Of a DNA stretch of 64,000 nt, positions 55,721-63,594 are shown piece by piece; position 1 is the stretch's first letter, and each line of letters starts with the position of its first letter. The notes below the pieces were generated by a model. It made no database searches, was not told the DNA's origin, and worked only from the letters and a program-made list of their open reading frames with translations. This DNA comes from Blastococcus sp. TF02A-35 (GTDB taxonomy: Bacteria > Actinomycetota > Actinomycetes > Mycobacteriales > Geodermatophilaceae): NCBI RefSeq assembly GCF_004571075.1, contig NZ_SPQP01000007.1, positions 62,001-126,000 of the forward strand. Reading direction: 5' to 3'. A program made the translations under genes and the position numbers.

Positions 55721-56515
55721 ATGACTCACTCCATCGACACCCCGTTCCCGCCCCCGGCGCCCGTGGACACGGGTGCCACGACCGCCAGCACGTCGAGCTC
55801 CGGCACGTCGAAGGCCGACGTCGCCAAGGACGAGGCCCGCAACGTGAAGGACACCGCCGCGCAGGCCGGCAGCCAGGTGGCCGGCACCGCCGCGGACCAG
55901 GCCCGGACCGTGGTCGACGAGACCCAGCGCCAGGCCAAGGACCTGCTCGAGCAGGGCCGCTCGCAGCTCAAGGAGCAGACGATCGGCCAGCAGCAGAAGG
56001 CCGCGTCCAGCCTGACCTCGCTCGCCCAGGAGCTGCGCGGCCTCGCCGACGGCAGCAGCCAGGGCGCCCCCGGCCCCGCTCGCGACCTGCTGCACCAGGC
56101 CTCCGGGATGGTCGAGAGCTTCGCCGACAAGCTGCAGAACCGCGAGCCGGCCGAGCTGCTCGACGAGGTGCGCACCTTCGCCCGCCGCAAGCCGGGCCTG
56201 TTCCTCCTGGGTGCGGCCGTCGCCGGCGTCGTCGCCGGCCGGCTGACCAGCGGTGTCCGCGCCGCGCACAGCGACTCGGGCACCACCGGCGGGACCTCCT
56301 CCTACCGGAGCACCACCACCACCAACTACGTGGACCCGGCGCCGACGTACTCCGACTACTCCAGCGCCACCACCGGCACCGGGGTCGGCACGGCCACCGG
56401 CACCCCGCTGCCCCCGCCGCCGTACGGCACCACGCCGCCGGCCGGCAGCATGGTCCCCCCGACCACGCCCGCGGGCTGGGACGACCCGGCGCGCCGTCCG
56501 GGTGAGGTGGGCTGA
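55721..56515 (+). CDS. Ala/Gln-rich membrane-associated stress protein
   Basis: 264 residues, ATG with AGGAGG. Long amphipathic/helical stretch rich in Ala, Gln, Lys and Asp (~25-130: AAQAGSQVAGTAADQARTVV, QRQAKDLLEQGRSQLKEQ), a single hydrophobic segment PGLFLLGAAVAGVVAGRL (~165-182) and a Ser/Thr/Pro-rich tail with PLPPPPYGTTPP. First gene of an operon with DUF1469 and DUF3618 proteins; LEA-like helices suggest a stress role (inference). Confidence 0.8.
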   Translation: MTHSIDTPFPPPAPVDTGATTASTSSSGTSKADVAKDEARNVKDTAAQAGSQVAGTAADQARTVVDETQRQAKDLLEQGRSQLKEQTIGQQQKAASSLTSLAQELRGLADGSSQGAPGPARDLLHQASGMVESFADKLQNREPAELLDEVRTFARRKPGLFLLGAAVAGVVAGRLTSGVRAAHSDSGTTGGTSSYRSTTTTNYVDPAPTYSDYSSATTGTGVGTATGTPLPPPPYGTTPPAGSMVPPTTPAGWDDPARRPGEVG

Positions 56516-56516
56516 C

Positions 56517-57023
56517 ATGAGCTCCCCCTACTCCGGGGCGACCCCTGCGGCGACGCCGCAGGGCTACGCCGAGCCGACGCAGCAGAACTACGCGGCGGAC
56601 TACAGCGGCAGCATGGGGACCCCCATGACCGAGGGCGGCCACCCGGACGTCGAGGGCGTCTCGGTCGGTGCCCTGATCGGCGAGGTCGCCAAGGACATGT
56701 CGACCTTGATGCGGCAGGAGCTCGAGCTCGCCAAGGTGGAGATGAAGGCCGAGGCGAAGAAGGCCGGCACCGGTGCCGGGCTCTTCGGGGCCGCCGGGTT
56801 CGCCGCCTACATGACGGTGGTGTTCCTGTCCGTGGCCCTCTGGTGGGCCCTGTCCCACCTGGTCGGCCACAGCTGGTCCGCGCTGATCGTCGCCCTCCTC
56901 TGGGGCGCCGTCGCCGCCGTGACAGGCCTGATGGGCAAGAAGAAGTTCCAGCAGGTGAACCCGAAGCCCGAGCGCACCGTCGAGACCCTCCAGCAGGTTC
57001 CCGGCGCCCTGAAGCCCAACTGA
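56517..57023 (+). CDS. Phage-holin-like DUF1469 membrane protein
   Basis: 168 residues. Signature SVGALIGEVAKDMSTLMRQE followed by LELAKVEMKAEAKKAG, then two membrane helices (GLFGAAGFAAYMTVVFLSVA and ALIVALLWGAVAAVTGLMG). Called holin superfamily by similarity, but in actinobacteria it is a chromosomal envelope protein found in this three-gene set. One base between the previous stop and its ATG. Confidence 0.9.
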   Translation: MSSPYSGATPAATPQGYAEPTQQNYAADYSGSMGTPMTEGGHPDVEGVSVGALIGEVAKDMSTLMRQELELAKVEMKAEAKKAGTGAGLFGAAGFAAYMTVVFLSVALWWALSHLVGHSWSALIVALLWGAVAAVTGLMGKKKFQQVNPKPERTVETLQQVPGALKPN

Positions 57024-57067
57024 CCAGCAGACCGCTGAGGTCTCTTGAACGGCAGGAGCCGATACCA

Positions 57068-57733
57068 ATGACCAGCAGTGACCCGGACGTCATCCGCCGG
57101 CAGATCGAGGACACCCGGCGCGAGCTCAGCTACGACGTCGACGCCCTCAACGAGAAGGTCAACCCCTCCCGCGTCATGGACCGGCGGGTGACCGCCGCCA
57201 AGGGCCGCATGACCGGCCTCAAGGACAAGGTGATGGGCACCGCCCACGACACCCGCTCCTCGGCGCAGGGCATGGCCTCCAACGCGGCGGGCTCGGTGCA
57301 GGGCACCGCGTCCAACGCCGCCGACAGCGTGCAGCACGCCGCCCAGTCGGCGATGGGCGCCGTCCAGCAGGCGCCGGAGACGATCTCCCGTCAGGCGCAG
57401 GGCAACCCCCTGGCCGCGGGCCTGATCGCCTTCGGTGTGGGCTGGCTCGTGTCCAGCCTGCTGCCCGCCTCGCAGAAGGAGCAGGAGCTGGCCCAGCAGG
57501 CCGAGTCCGCGCTCCGCGAGAACAAGGACACCCTCCTCCAGCCGGCCAAGCAGGCCGCGCAGGAGATCGGCGAGCAGCTCAAGCCCGCCGCCCAGCAGGC
57601 GGTCGAGGAGGTCAAGTCCACTGCTCAGGACGCGGCCGAGACCGTCAAGCAGGAGGGTCAGTCCGCTGCCCAGGACGTGCAGGGCCAGGCCCAGCAGTCC
57701 AAGGAGACCGTGCAGAGCCAGGCCTCCAGCTGA
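57068..57733 (+). CDS. DUF3618 protein with long helical tail
   Basis: 221 residues. DUF3618 at the N-terminus (PDVIRRQIEDTRRELSYDVD, ALNEKVNPSRVM), an Ala/Gln-rich stretch, a membrane segment GLIAFGVGWLVSSLLPAS (~117-135) and a long charged Ala/Gln/Lys/Glu helix at the C-terminus resembling LEA proteins. Third gene of the envelope operon; the short family member at 18158 lacks the tail. Followed by a strong terminator. Confidence 0.88.
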   Translation: MTSSDPDVIRRQIEDTRRELSYDVDALNEKVNPSRVMDRRVTAAKGRMTGLKDKVMGTAHDTRSSAQGMASNAAGSVQGTASNAADSVQHAAQSAMGAVQQAPETISRQAQGNPLAAGLIAFGVGWLVSSLLPASQKEQELAQQAESALRENKDTLLQPAKQAAQEIGEQLKPAAQQAVEEVKSTAQDAAETVKQEGQSAAQDVQGQAQQSKETVQSQASS

Positions 57734-57762
57734 TCCGCGGGTCAGCCGACCCGCTCCCACGC

Positions 57763-57796
57763 CTGCGCCCCGCCGGGATCTCCCGGCGGGGCGCAG
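57763..57796 (+). terminator. Terminator of envelope operon
   Basis: 16-base perfect stem (57763-57778 with 57781-57796) and a minimal loop, 30 bases after the DUF3618 stop. Confidence 0.8.
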
Positions 57797-57809
57797 TGCT
57801 GTCCGGGGT

Positions 57810-57832
57810 GTCTCCCCCCGAGGGGTGAGACC
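57810..57832. promoter_or_regulatory. Duplicated upstream element, copy 1
   Basis: 23 bases, GTCTCCCCCCGAGGGGTGAG followed by ACC, identical to 63465-63487 and at the same distance (108 bases) from a response-regulator GTG start. The sequence is partly palindromic (TCTC...GAGA, CCCC...GGGG), as expected of an operator; it may also be part of a promoter. Confidence 0.6.
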
Positions 57833-57939
57833 CCTGGCGGCCGGCTGCAGGGCCGCTCCCGCGGCGCCGTTCCTCCCCGGGACGACGCCAATGGCGGCGG
57901 CCGCACCCGCGGTCGTCGGCCCGACCGACGGGAGCCCTC

Positions 57940-58350
57940 GTGGACTCGGCCCTGCACGCCACCGGAACGGGGGCATTCCGCGTCCTGGTCGCCGACGACG
58001 AGGACGACATCCGCGACCTGGTCACCCTGGCCGTGCGCAAGGCCGGATGCGCGGTCGTCCGCTCCGTGCCGGACGGCGCCCAGGCCCTGGCCGCCGCGCG
58101 CTCCGAGCTGCCCGACCTCGCCGTGCTCGACGTCTCGATGCCCGGGGCGACGGGCCTGGAGGTCTGCACCGCGCTGCGCGAGGACCCGGCCACCTCGGGC
58201 ATCCGCATCCTGCTGCTCTCCGCCGGCGCCTCCCCCGACGAGGTCGCCCGCGGCCTGTCCGCCGGCGCCGACGCCTACCTCGCCAAGCCCTTCACCGTCG
58301 CCGGCCTCGTGCAGCAGGTCCGCGCGCTGACCGCGGGGGTGGCCGCGTGA
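57940..58350 (+). CDS. Single-domain response regulator
   Basis: 136 residues, GTG start with ACGGGAG upstream. Receiver domain only: acidic pair in VLVADDEDDIRD, phospho-Asp64 in LAVLDVSMPG, and Lys in AYLAKPFT. No output domain, so it works by protein contact. Its stop overlaps the histidine kinase start (GTGA). The leader carries the element shared with the regulator at 63595. Confidence 0.92.
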   Translation: MDSALHATGTGAFRVLVADDEDDIRDLVTLAVRKAGCAVVRSVPDGAQALAAARSELPDLAVLDVSMPGATGLEVCTALREDPATSGIRILLLSAGASPDEVARGLSAGADAYLAKPFTVAGLVQQVRALTAGVAA

Positions 58351-60131
58351 GCGTCGCCGTCCTCGACCGCCCGGCGGCCTCCGCCCGGCCGCACCGGCTC
58401 ACCGACCCCGCCACCTGGCCGGGCGCCGCACGCCTCGCCCTGCCCAGCACGGTCCTGTTCTCGGTGACCGCCCTGCTGATGGCGACCGGCTGGGTCCCGG
58501 TGGTCGACCGGGTGCTGGCCGGCATCGGCCTGGCCGTCGCGCTGGGCGCCACCGCCGTCTCCTGGGTGGCCCGCCGCTCCCCCGTCGGCCTGCGGTCGCT
58601 CGCCCTCCCCGTCGCCCACCTGGCCGGCATCGCGCTCCTGTACGCCGGTACCGCGTCCGCGGCGATGCTGTTCCTCCTCCTCAGCCCGCTCTGGACGCTG
58701 TCGTCGCACCCGACCCGCGCCGGCATCCCGCTCGCCACCGGCGGGACGGCGGTCGTCCTGCTGGCGCCGTACCTGACCGGCGAGGCCCTCGCCGTCGCCG
58801 CCCCCATGCCGGGTGCGCTGCTGCTCGGGCCGCTCGTCGCCGCCGTGGGCAGCGTGGCGGTGAACGAGAACACCCGCCGCGTCGCCGGCCAGGCGCACGA
58901 CATCGCCCGGCTGCAGCGGGAGCAGGCCGCCCTGCTCGAGCAGGTGCAGAGCCGCGCCGACGAGCTGGACACCGCCTCGCGGATCCTGGCCGCGCGCGCC
59001 CAGACCATGACCAGCGTCATCGACGCGGTCACCCAGCAGTCGATCATCGGCACCGACCGCGACGGCACCATCCGGGTCTGGAACCCCGGTGCCGAGCGCA
59101 TGCTCGGCCTGCTCCGGCCCGATGTCGTCCGCAAGCGGTCGATCCTCGAGTTCCACGAGCCCGAGGAGCTGGCGGCGGCGGCCGAGAGCACCGGGTCGGC
59201 CACGCCGCTGGACGCCCTGGTGCACGCCGCCCGGGTGGAGGGCAGCGACGTCCGCGACTGGACCTACGTCGCCGCCGACGGCAGCCACCGCACCGTCTCG
59301 GTGGCCATCACCCCCCGCGCCGACGACCGGGGCGTGCACGCCGGCTGGAACTTCGTGGGCACCGACATGACCGAGGCGCGGGCGACCGAGCGCATGAAGG
59401 ACCAGTTCGTGAGCCTCATCAGCCACGAGCTGCGCACCCCGCTGAGCTCGATCCTCGGCTACCTCGAGCTGGTCATGGACGACGAGGACCAGCCGCTGAC
59501 CGACGAGCAGCGCCAGTACCTCTCGACCGTCGAGCGCAACGCCCAGCGCCTGCTCCGCCTCGTGGGCGACCTGCTCTTCACCGCCCAGGTGGACAGCGGC
59601 CGCTTCACCCTCCAGCCCGCCGACGTGGACCTCGCGGCCGTCGTCCGGGCCGCCGAGGAGACCGCCCGGGTCGCCGCGGCCGGCGCCGGGGTCGAGATCG
59701 TGGTGGACGTGCCGGCCGACGGCCTCGTCGTCTCCGGCGACGCGGTCCGCCTCGGGCAGGCCTGCGACAACCTGGTCTCCAACGCCGTCAAGTTCACGCC
59801 GTCCGGCGGGCAGGTCCGGCTCTCCCTGGAGCGCCGCTGGCAGGCCGAGGACGGCGGTCTCCTCGAGGTGGAGCGCCCGGGCGCCGTCCCGGTGGCCCTG
59901 CTCGCGGTGGCCGACACCGGCATGGGCATCCCGGCCGGCGAGCAGGGCGAGCTGTTCACCCGCTTCTTCCGCTCGTCCACGGCGCGGCGCAACGCCGTGC
60001 CGGGCGTCGGCCTCGGCCTGACGATCACCAAGGCCATCACCACTGCCCACGGCGGCACGCTGGACCTGGTGAGCGTCGAGGGCCAGGGCACGACGTTCAC
60101 CATGACGCTGCCCGTGGACCCGGCCTCCTGA
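58347..60131 (+). CDS. PAS-containing membrane histidine kinase
   Basis: 594 residues, GTG start. About six membrane helices (~30-180), a coiled linker (~185-225), PAS/PAC (~230-345: SIIGTDRDGTIRVWNPGAER, SVAITPRADDRG), dimerisation/His-phosphotransfer segment FVSLISHELRTPLSSILGYL, and ATPase domain with NLVSNAVKFTPSGG, VADTGMGIP and VPGVGLGLTITKA. Canonical H, N, G1 and G2 boxes are intact. Coupled to the single-domain regulator and directly upstream of the TasA module. Confidence 0.93.
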   Translation: MSVAVLDRPAASARPHRLTDPATWPGAARLALPSTVLFSVTALLMATGWVPVVDRVLAGIGLAVALGATAVSWVARRSPVGLRSLALPVAHLAGIALLYAGTASAAMLFLLLSPLWTLSSHPTRAGIPLATGGTAVVLLAPYLTGEALAVAAPMPGALLLGPLVAAVGSVAVNENTRRVAGQAHDIARLQREQAALLEQVQSRADELDTASRILAARAQTMTSVIDAVTQQSIIGTDRDGTIRVWNPGAERMLGLLRPDVVRKRSILEFHEPEELAAAAESTGSATPLDALVHAARVEGSDVRDWTYVAADGSHRTVSVAITPRADDRGVHAGWNFVGTDMTEARATERMKDQFVSLISHELRTPLSSILGYLELVMDDEDQPLTDEQRQYLSTVERNAQRLLRLVGDLLFTAQVDSGRFTLQPADVDLAAVVRAAEETARVAAAGAGVEIVVDVPADGLVVSGDAVRLGQACDNLVSNAVKFTPSGGQVRLSLERRWQAEDGGLLEVERPGAVPVALLAVADTGMGIPAGEQGELFTRFFRSSTARRNAVPGVGLGLTITKAITTAHGGTLDLVSVEGQGTTFTMTLPVDPAS

Positions 60132-60140
60132 CCACGTCAC

Positions 60141-60181
60141 CACCGCGCCCCCCGCCCGCACCCGGGACGGGGGGCGCGGTG
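60141..60181 (+). terminator. Terminator after histidine kinase
   Basis: 14-base stem (60141-60154 with 60168-60181; CACCGCGCCCCCCG / CGGGGGGCGCGGTG) with a 13-base loop, so the kinase operon and the TasA operon are separate transcripts. Confidence 0.8.
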
Positions 60182-60243
60182 CGCCGGAGGGCCGGGATCC
60201 GGCTCCCGGGGCCGGGAACGCCCCGATCTGCGGAGCACCCGCC

Positions 60244-60276
60244 GATTCCTTGCGGATTCCTTGCGGATCGCTGGCG
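60244..60276. promoter_or_regulatory. Three 11-bp direct repeats before TasA gene
   Basis: GATTCCTTGCG at 60244-60254 and 60255-60265 is an exact tandem; GATCGCTGGCG at 60266-60276 is a degenerate third copy. An 11-base period puts sites on one DNA face, the typical arrangement for PhoB/OmpR-type regulators. It lies ~80 bases before the ATG at 60356, a good place for an activator. Confidence 0.6.
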
Positions 60277-60355
60277 GGTGGCCTGCGGTTGGCCCTCCAG
60301 AGTCCTTGGTGTCGCCGGAAAGCCGGTGGCACCCACGGACACAGGAGACACGGAC

Positions 60356-60970
60356 ATGAGCAGCACCACCGTCACCGCCACCAGCTCCACCGCCCGCAAG
60401 GTCATCGGCTCCCTCGGCGTCCTCGGCGCCGCTGCCGCCGTCGCCGGCCTCGGCACGTTCGGTACGTTCACCGACAGCGCCACCCCGGTGCAGAACGCGA
60501 CCGTCGACTCGGGCACCCTCTCGATCAGCGCGACCCGGGGCGACTCGCTCCCGCTGAACGTCGCGAACCTGGTCCCGGGCGACACGATCACCCGCGCCAT
60601 CACCATCAAGAACGACGGCAACCTGCCCCTGGGCAGCGTCTCGCTCGCCGCCACCGCGGCCGCGCCGGCCAGCATCCTCACGACCGACGCCACCAACGGC
60701 CTGCAGATGGCCGTCAAGTCCTGCGCCGTCGCCTGGACGCCGGGCGCCAACAACACCCTCACCTGCTCCAGCGGTGAGCGCTCCATCAGCACCGGCCAGA
60801 TCATCCGCAACGTCGACCTGGGCGCGGTCGCCTCGCTGGCGGCGAACGGCACCGACTACATCGCCTACACGGTGTCGCTGCCCCTCTCGGCCGACAACAC
60901 CTTCCAGGGCAAGTCCGCCGCGCTGACCCTCACCGTCACCGGCGCCCAGAAGACCGGCACCACCCGCTGA
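60356..60970 (+). CDS. TasA/camelysin-like protein with SipW-dependent signal
   Basis: 204 residues, ATG with AGGAGA upstream. N-terminal signal of the SipW-dependent kind (RKVIGSLGVLGAAAAVAGLG then TFGTFTDSATP), followed by an all-beta domain (NVANLVPGDTITRAITIKND, PLGSVSLAATA, YIAYTVSLPLS) as in TasA/CalY fibre-forming proteins. Two Cys (VKSCAV, TLTCSS) may form a disulfide. Located directly before its processing peptidase. Fibre formation is inference from family. Confidence 0.85.
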   Translation: MSSTTVTATSSTARKVIGSLGVLGAAAAVAGLGTFGTFTDSATPVQNATVDSGTLSISATRGDSLPLNVANLVPGDTITRAITIKNDGNLPLGSVSLAATAAAPASILTTDATNGLQMAVKSCAVAWTPGANNTLTCSSGERSISTGQIIRNVDLGAVASLAANGTDYIAYTVSLPLSADNTFQGKSAALTLTVTGAQKTGTTR

Positions 60971-61002
60971 TCGCGGTCTGACGAGCTCTCGGAGACCACA
61001 CC

Positions 61003-61650
61003 ATGACCACCGTCCTCCCCGTCCGTCGCCCGGGGGCAGCCGACGAGCTGCCCCCGGCCGGGGACGAGCGCTCCACGGCCGGCCGCCGCGCCGACCGGGC
61101 CCGCCAGGTCCTGGGCCGCACGGCCCCGTGGCTGGTCCGCGGAGTGATGGCGACCGCGGTCCTGGTGTTCGCCCTCCTGGCCGTCGGACCGCACGTGCTC
61201 GGCTACCGCACCATGACCATGCTGACCGCGAGCATGGCCCCCGAGATCGAGCCGGGTGACATCACCATCGCCACCCCGGTCGCCGTCTCGGACGTCACCG
61301 AGGGCATGGTCATCACGTACCACATGCCCGTCGACGACCACAGCCTCGTGACCCACCGGGTCGTCTCGGTCGAGAAGACCCCCGACGGCAGCGTCCTGGT
61401 CCAGACCAAGGGCGACGCCAACGCCGCGGTCGACCCCTGGACGGCGCACCTGCAGGGCGACACCGCCTACGAGGTCCGCGCGGTCGTCCCGGAGCTCGGC
61501 CACCTGGTCCAGCTCCTGCGCACCCCGGTCGTCAGCCAGGCGCTGCTCTACGGCGCCCCCCTGATGCTGGCCGCCTGGCTGCTCATGACGATCTGGCGCC
61601 CCGCCCCGGCCGCCGCCCCCACGCACGAGGACAAGGAGAACCAGGAATGA
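61003..61650 (+). CDS. SipW-type signal peptidase I
   Basis: 215 residues, ATG. Catalytic Ser77 in MLTASMAPEIEPGDI; the general base is His118 (LVTHRVVS) rather than Lys, which defines the archaeal/ER-like SipW class. KGDANAAVDP holds a conserved Asp. Membrane helices at ~43-62 and near the C-terminus (LLYGAPLMLAAWLLMTIW). It should process the TasA-like protein and possibly the next secreted protein. Confidence 0.92.
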   Translation: MTTVLPVRRPGAADELPPAGDERSTAGRRADRARQVLGRTAPWLVRGVMATAVLVFALLAVGPHVLGYRTMTMLTASMAPEIEPGDITIATPVAVSDVTEGMVITYHMPVDDHSLVTHRVVSVEKTPDGSVLVQTKGDANAAVDPWTAHLQGDTAYEVRAVVPELGHLVQLLRTPVVSQALLYGAPLMLAAWLLMTIWRPAPAAAPTHEDKENQE

Positions 61651-62132
61651 CCGGCTCCCGCCGCACCCTCACGGTGCTCGCCCTGGCGATCCTCGCCGTC
61701 GTCCTCGGCACGCTCCCCGCCTCCGCGACCTTCAGCCGCGCGGTGCAGCTGCCCACGTTCACCGCGTCGGCCGTCACCGTCACCCCGCCGGCGTCGGTCA
61801 CCACGTCCGGCCGCTGCACCACCACCCAGTCCTCGTACTGGAACGGCTCGAGCTGGGTCCAGACGACGCAGTACTGGTACGACGCGACCGTGAACTGGAC
61901 GGCCAGCACCACGCCCACGACGCCGACCGGGCGCGTCACCGGCTACCGCGTCATGGCGCACCTGAACACCGGCCAGTCGGTCGTGCTCGGCGAGACCGAC
62001 GCCGCCGGCCGCACGATGAGCCAGCGGGTGGACCGGGCCTACCTGAACTACCAGCCCCGCGTCTCGATCATCACGCTCACCAGCTACGGCTGGACGGCGG
62101 AGTCCCCCCGGTCGGCGGTGCTGACGTGCTGA
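61647..62132 (+). CDS. Unknown secreted protein of the TasA-SipW operon
   Basis: 161 residues, ATG overlapping the peptidase stop (ATGA). Signal RRTLTVLALAILAVVLGTLP-ASA, then TFSRAVQLPTFTASAVTVTP and a beta-rich domain with aromatic strands (SSYWNGSSWVQTTQYWYDAT, GRVTGYRVMAHL, SIITLTSYGWTAESPR), reminiscent of a fibronectin-III fold. Only two Cys, one being the last residue (VLTC). Placed where TapA-like anchoring proteins occur in Bacillus, but I see no TapA similarity. Confidence 0.75.
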   Translation: MTGSRRTLTVLALAILAVVLGTLPASATFSRAVQLPTFTASAVTVTPPASVTTSGRCTTTQSSYWNGSSWVQTTQYWYDATVNWTASTTPTTPTGRVTGYRVMAHLNTGQSVVLGETDAAGRTMSQRVDRAYLNYQPRVSIITLTSYGWTAESPRSAVLTC

Positions 62133-62560
62133 CCCTCGTGCACTCGGCCGACGCGGCCGAGGACCCCGCCGCCGGACCGGGCACGCCGCAGCGCGCCCTC
62201 CTGGTGCCCGGCACCCTCCTGGACTTCCTGCGCGGCCGGACCACGGGGCCGGCCGCGCAGGCACCGCTCGACGAGGACGAGGCCGACCTGCACGACGAGG
62301 ACCTCGACGCCGAGCTCATGGACCGCCTGCAGGAGATGTACCTGAGCGCCCTGCCCGAGCGGCTCACCGCGATCCGGACCTCCACCTCGGCCGGGGACGC
62401 CCCCGCCGTCGCCTCCGCCGCGAACACCCTGGCGGGGACCAGCGGCCAGCTGGGCCACCCGGAGGTCGCCTCGATCTGCCGCGCCATCGCCGCCGACGCC
62501 CGCCGCGGCGTCCTGGCCCACTCCCGGGTCCAGGAGCTCCAGGCCCTCGCACTCGCCTGA
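62126..62560 (+). CDS. HPt-like protein without the phospho-histidine
   Basis: 144 residues, GTG start overlapping the previous gene by 7 bases. The C-terminal half follows the HPt four-helix pattern (LMDRLQEMYLSALPERLTAI, ASAANTLAGTSGQLGHPEVA, SICRAIAADARRG), but the site that should be His in the AHTLKG-type motif is Asn100 (AANTLAG). It therefore cannot relay phosphate in the usual way; His111 is one turn further and unlikely to replace it. A binding or sequestering role is possible. Stop codon lies inside a terminator hairpin. Confidence 0.7.
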   Translation: MLTLVHSADAAEDPAAGPGTPQRALLVPGTLLDFLRGRTTGPAAQAPLDEDEADLHDEDLDAELMDRLQEMYLSALPERLTAIRTSTSAGDAPAVASAANTLAGTSGQLGHPEVASICRAIAADARRGVLAHSRVQELQALALA

Positions 62561-62608
62561 GACGACAGGAGGACCCCCGCCTCGGCGGGGGTCCTCCTGT
62601 CGTCTCAG
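62557..62608. terminator. Very long perfect bidirectional terminator
   Basis: 25-base perfect stem (62557-62581 with 62584-62608) with a two-base gap at the tip. It starts at the last codon and stop of the HPt-like gene and lies before the minus-strand OmpR gene stop, so it serves both. Confidence 0.85.
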
Positions 62609-62634
62609 GCCCCGTCCGGGACGGGGGTGCTGCC

Positions 62635-63342
62635 TCAGGCGACCAGGCGGTAGCCGACCCCCCGGACGGTCTTGATCTCCGGCGAGCTCAGGCCGGCCGC
62701 GACCAGCTTCCGGCGCAGGTTGGACATGTGCGCCTCCACCAGCCGGAGGTTGCCCTCCCAGTCGGTCTGCCAGACCTCGCGCAGCAGCGTCTCGCGCTGC
62801 AGCACCCGGCCCGGCCGCGAGGCCAGGGCGGCGAGCAGGTCGAACTCCGTCCGGGTGAGGTCGACGACCTCGCCGTCGACCCGGACCTCCCGGCTGTCCT
62901 CGTCCACCTCGAGCTCGGCGAGCCGGCGGACCGAGTCCGCGTCCTCGGCCCCCATGGGGGTGGCCGCGGGGGCGGTGCGCGGGAAGCGCAGCATCGCCTG
63001 CACCCGTGCGGTGAGCTCGCGCGGGGAGAACGGCTTCGCCATGTACCCGTCGGCGCCCACGGCCAGGCCGATCAGGAGGTCGACCTCCTCCGCCCGCGCG
63101 GTGAGCATGAGGACGTAGCAGGGCGTCTCGGCGCGGATCTGGCGGCACACCTCGGTGCCGTCGGCGTCCGGCAGGCCGAGGTCGAGCACGATGAGGTCCG
63201 GCGGGTCCCGCCGCACCTCCGCGAGCGCCTCGCCACCGGTGCCCACGGCACGCACGGCGAACCCGGCGCGCTCGAGGACCGTGGTCACGAGCTCGCGGAT
63301 CTCCGCGGTGTCCTCGACCACCAGCACGGACTGTTCCGGCAC
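62635..63342 (-). CDS. OmpR/PhoB-family response regulator
   Basis: 235 residues, GTG start. Receiver with E10-D11, phospho-Asp54 in IVLDLGLPDADG and Lys in GYMAKPFS; winged-helix DNA-binding domain ~140-233 with VVDLTRTEFDLLAALASRPG, RETLLREVWQ, VEAHMSNLRRKL and VRGVGYRLVA. No kinase adjacent on its own strand. It is the obvious candidate to bind the 11-base direct repeats before the TasA gene. Confidence 0.94.
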   Translation of the reverse strand: MPEQSVLVVEDTAEIRELVTTVLERAGFAVRAVGTGGEALAEVRRDPPDLIVLDLGLPDADGTEVCRQIRAETPCYVLMLTARAEEVDLLIGLAVGADGYMAKPFSPRELTARVQAMLRFPRTAPAATPMGAEDADSVRRLAELEVDEDSREVRVDGEVVDLTRTEFDLLAALASRPGRVLQRETLLREVWQTDWEGNLRLVEAHMSNLRRKLVAAGLSSPEIKTVRGVGYRLVA

Positions 63343-63464
63343 GACGTCTCCTCCTCACGCTGCGTCTGACGGCGCGGCGGGCCCTGTGGTCCTCCGTCAC
63401 CTGACCGGGTGATCGGCACGGGAAAAGCGCTGCTTGAGCGACCGGCGGGTCCCCTGGCCGGGTC

Positions 63465-63487
63465 GTCTCCCCCCGAGGGGTGAGACC
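63465..63487. promoter_or_regulatory. Duplicated upstream element, copy 2
   Basis: Identical 23 bases to 57810-57832, again 108 bases from a response-regulator GTG. Apart from a shared GACCGACGGGAGCC around the ribosome-binding site, the rest of the two leaders is clearly diverged. Confidence 0.6.
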
Positions 63488-63594
63488 GGTGCGGTGCGGC
63501 TCATGACCGCCGGCGCTCCCGCCGTCAACACCCACGGGGACGCCCGTCCCCCTCCCGGCGCCGCCGGGGGACCCGACCGACGGGAGCCGGAACC

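Noticed and set aside
55479-55724. Open frame of 81 codons before the envelope operon.
   Set aside because: Composition and lack of a ribosome-binding site look like chance, and it runs over the real gene's ribosome-binding site and start.
56517-57023. Prophage remnant because of the holin-like gene.
   Set aside because: DUF1469 proteins are ordinary chromosomal envelope proteins in actinobacteria and no other phage gene is present.
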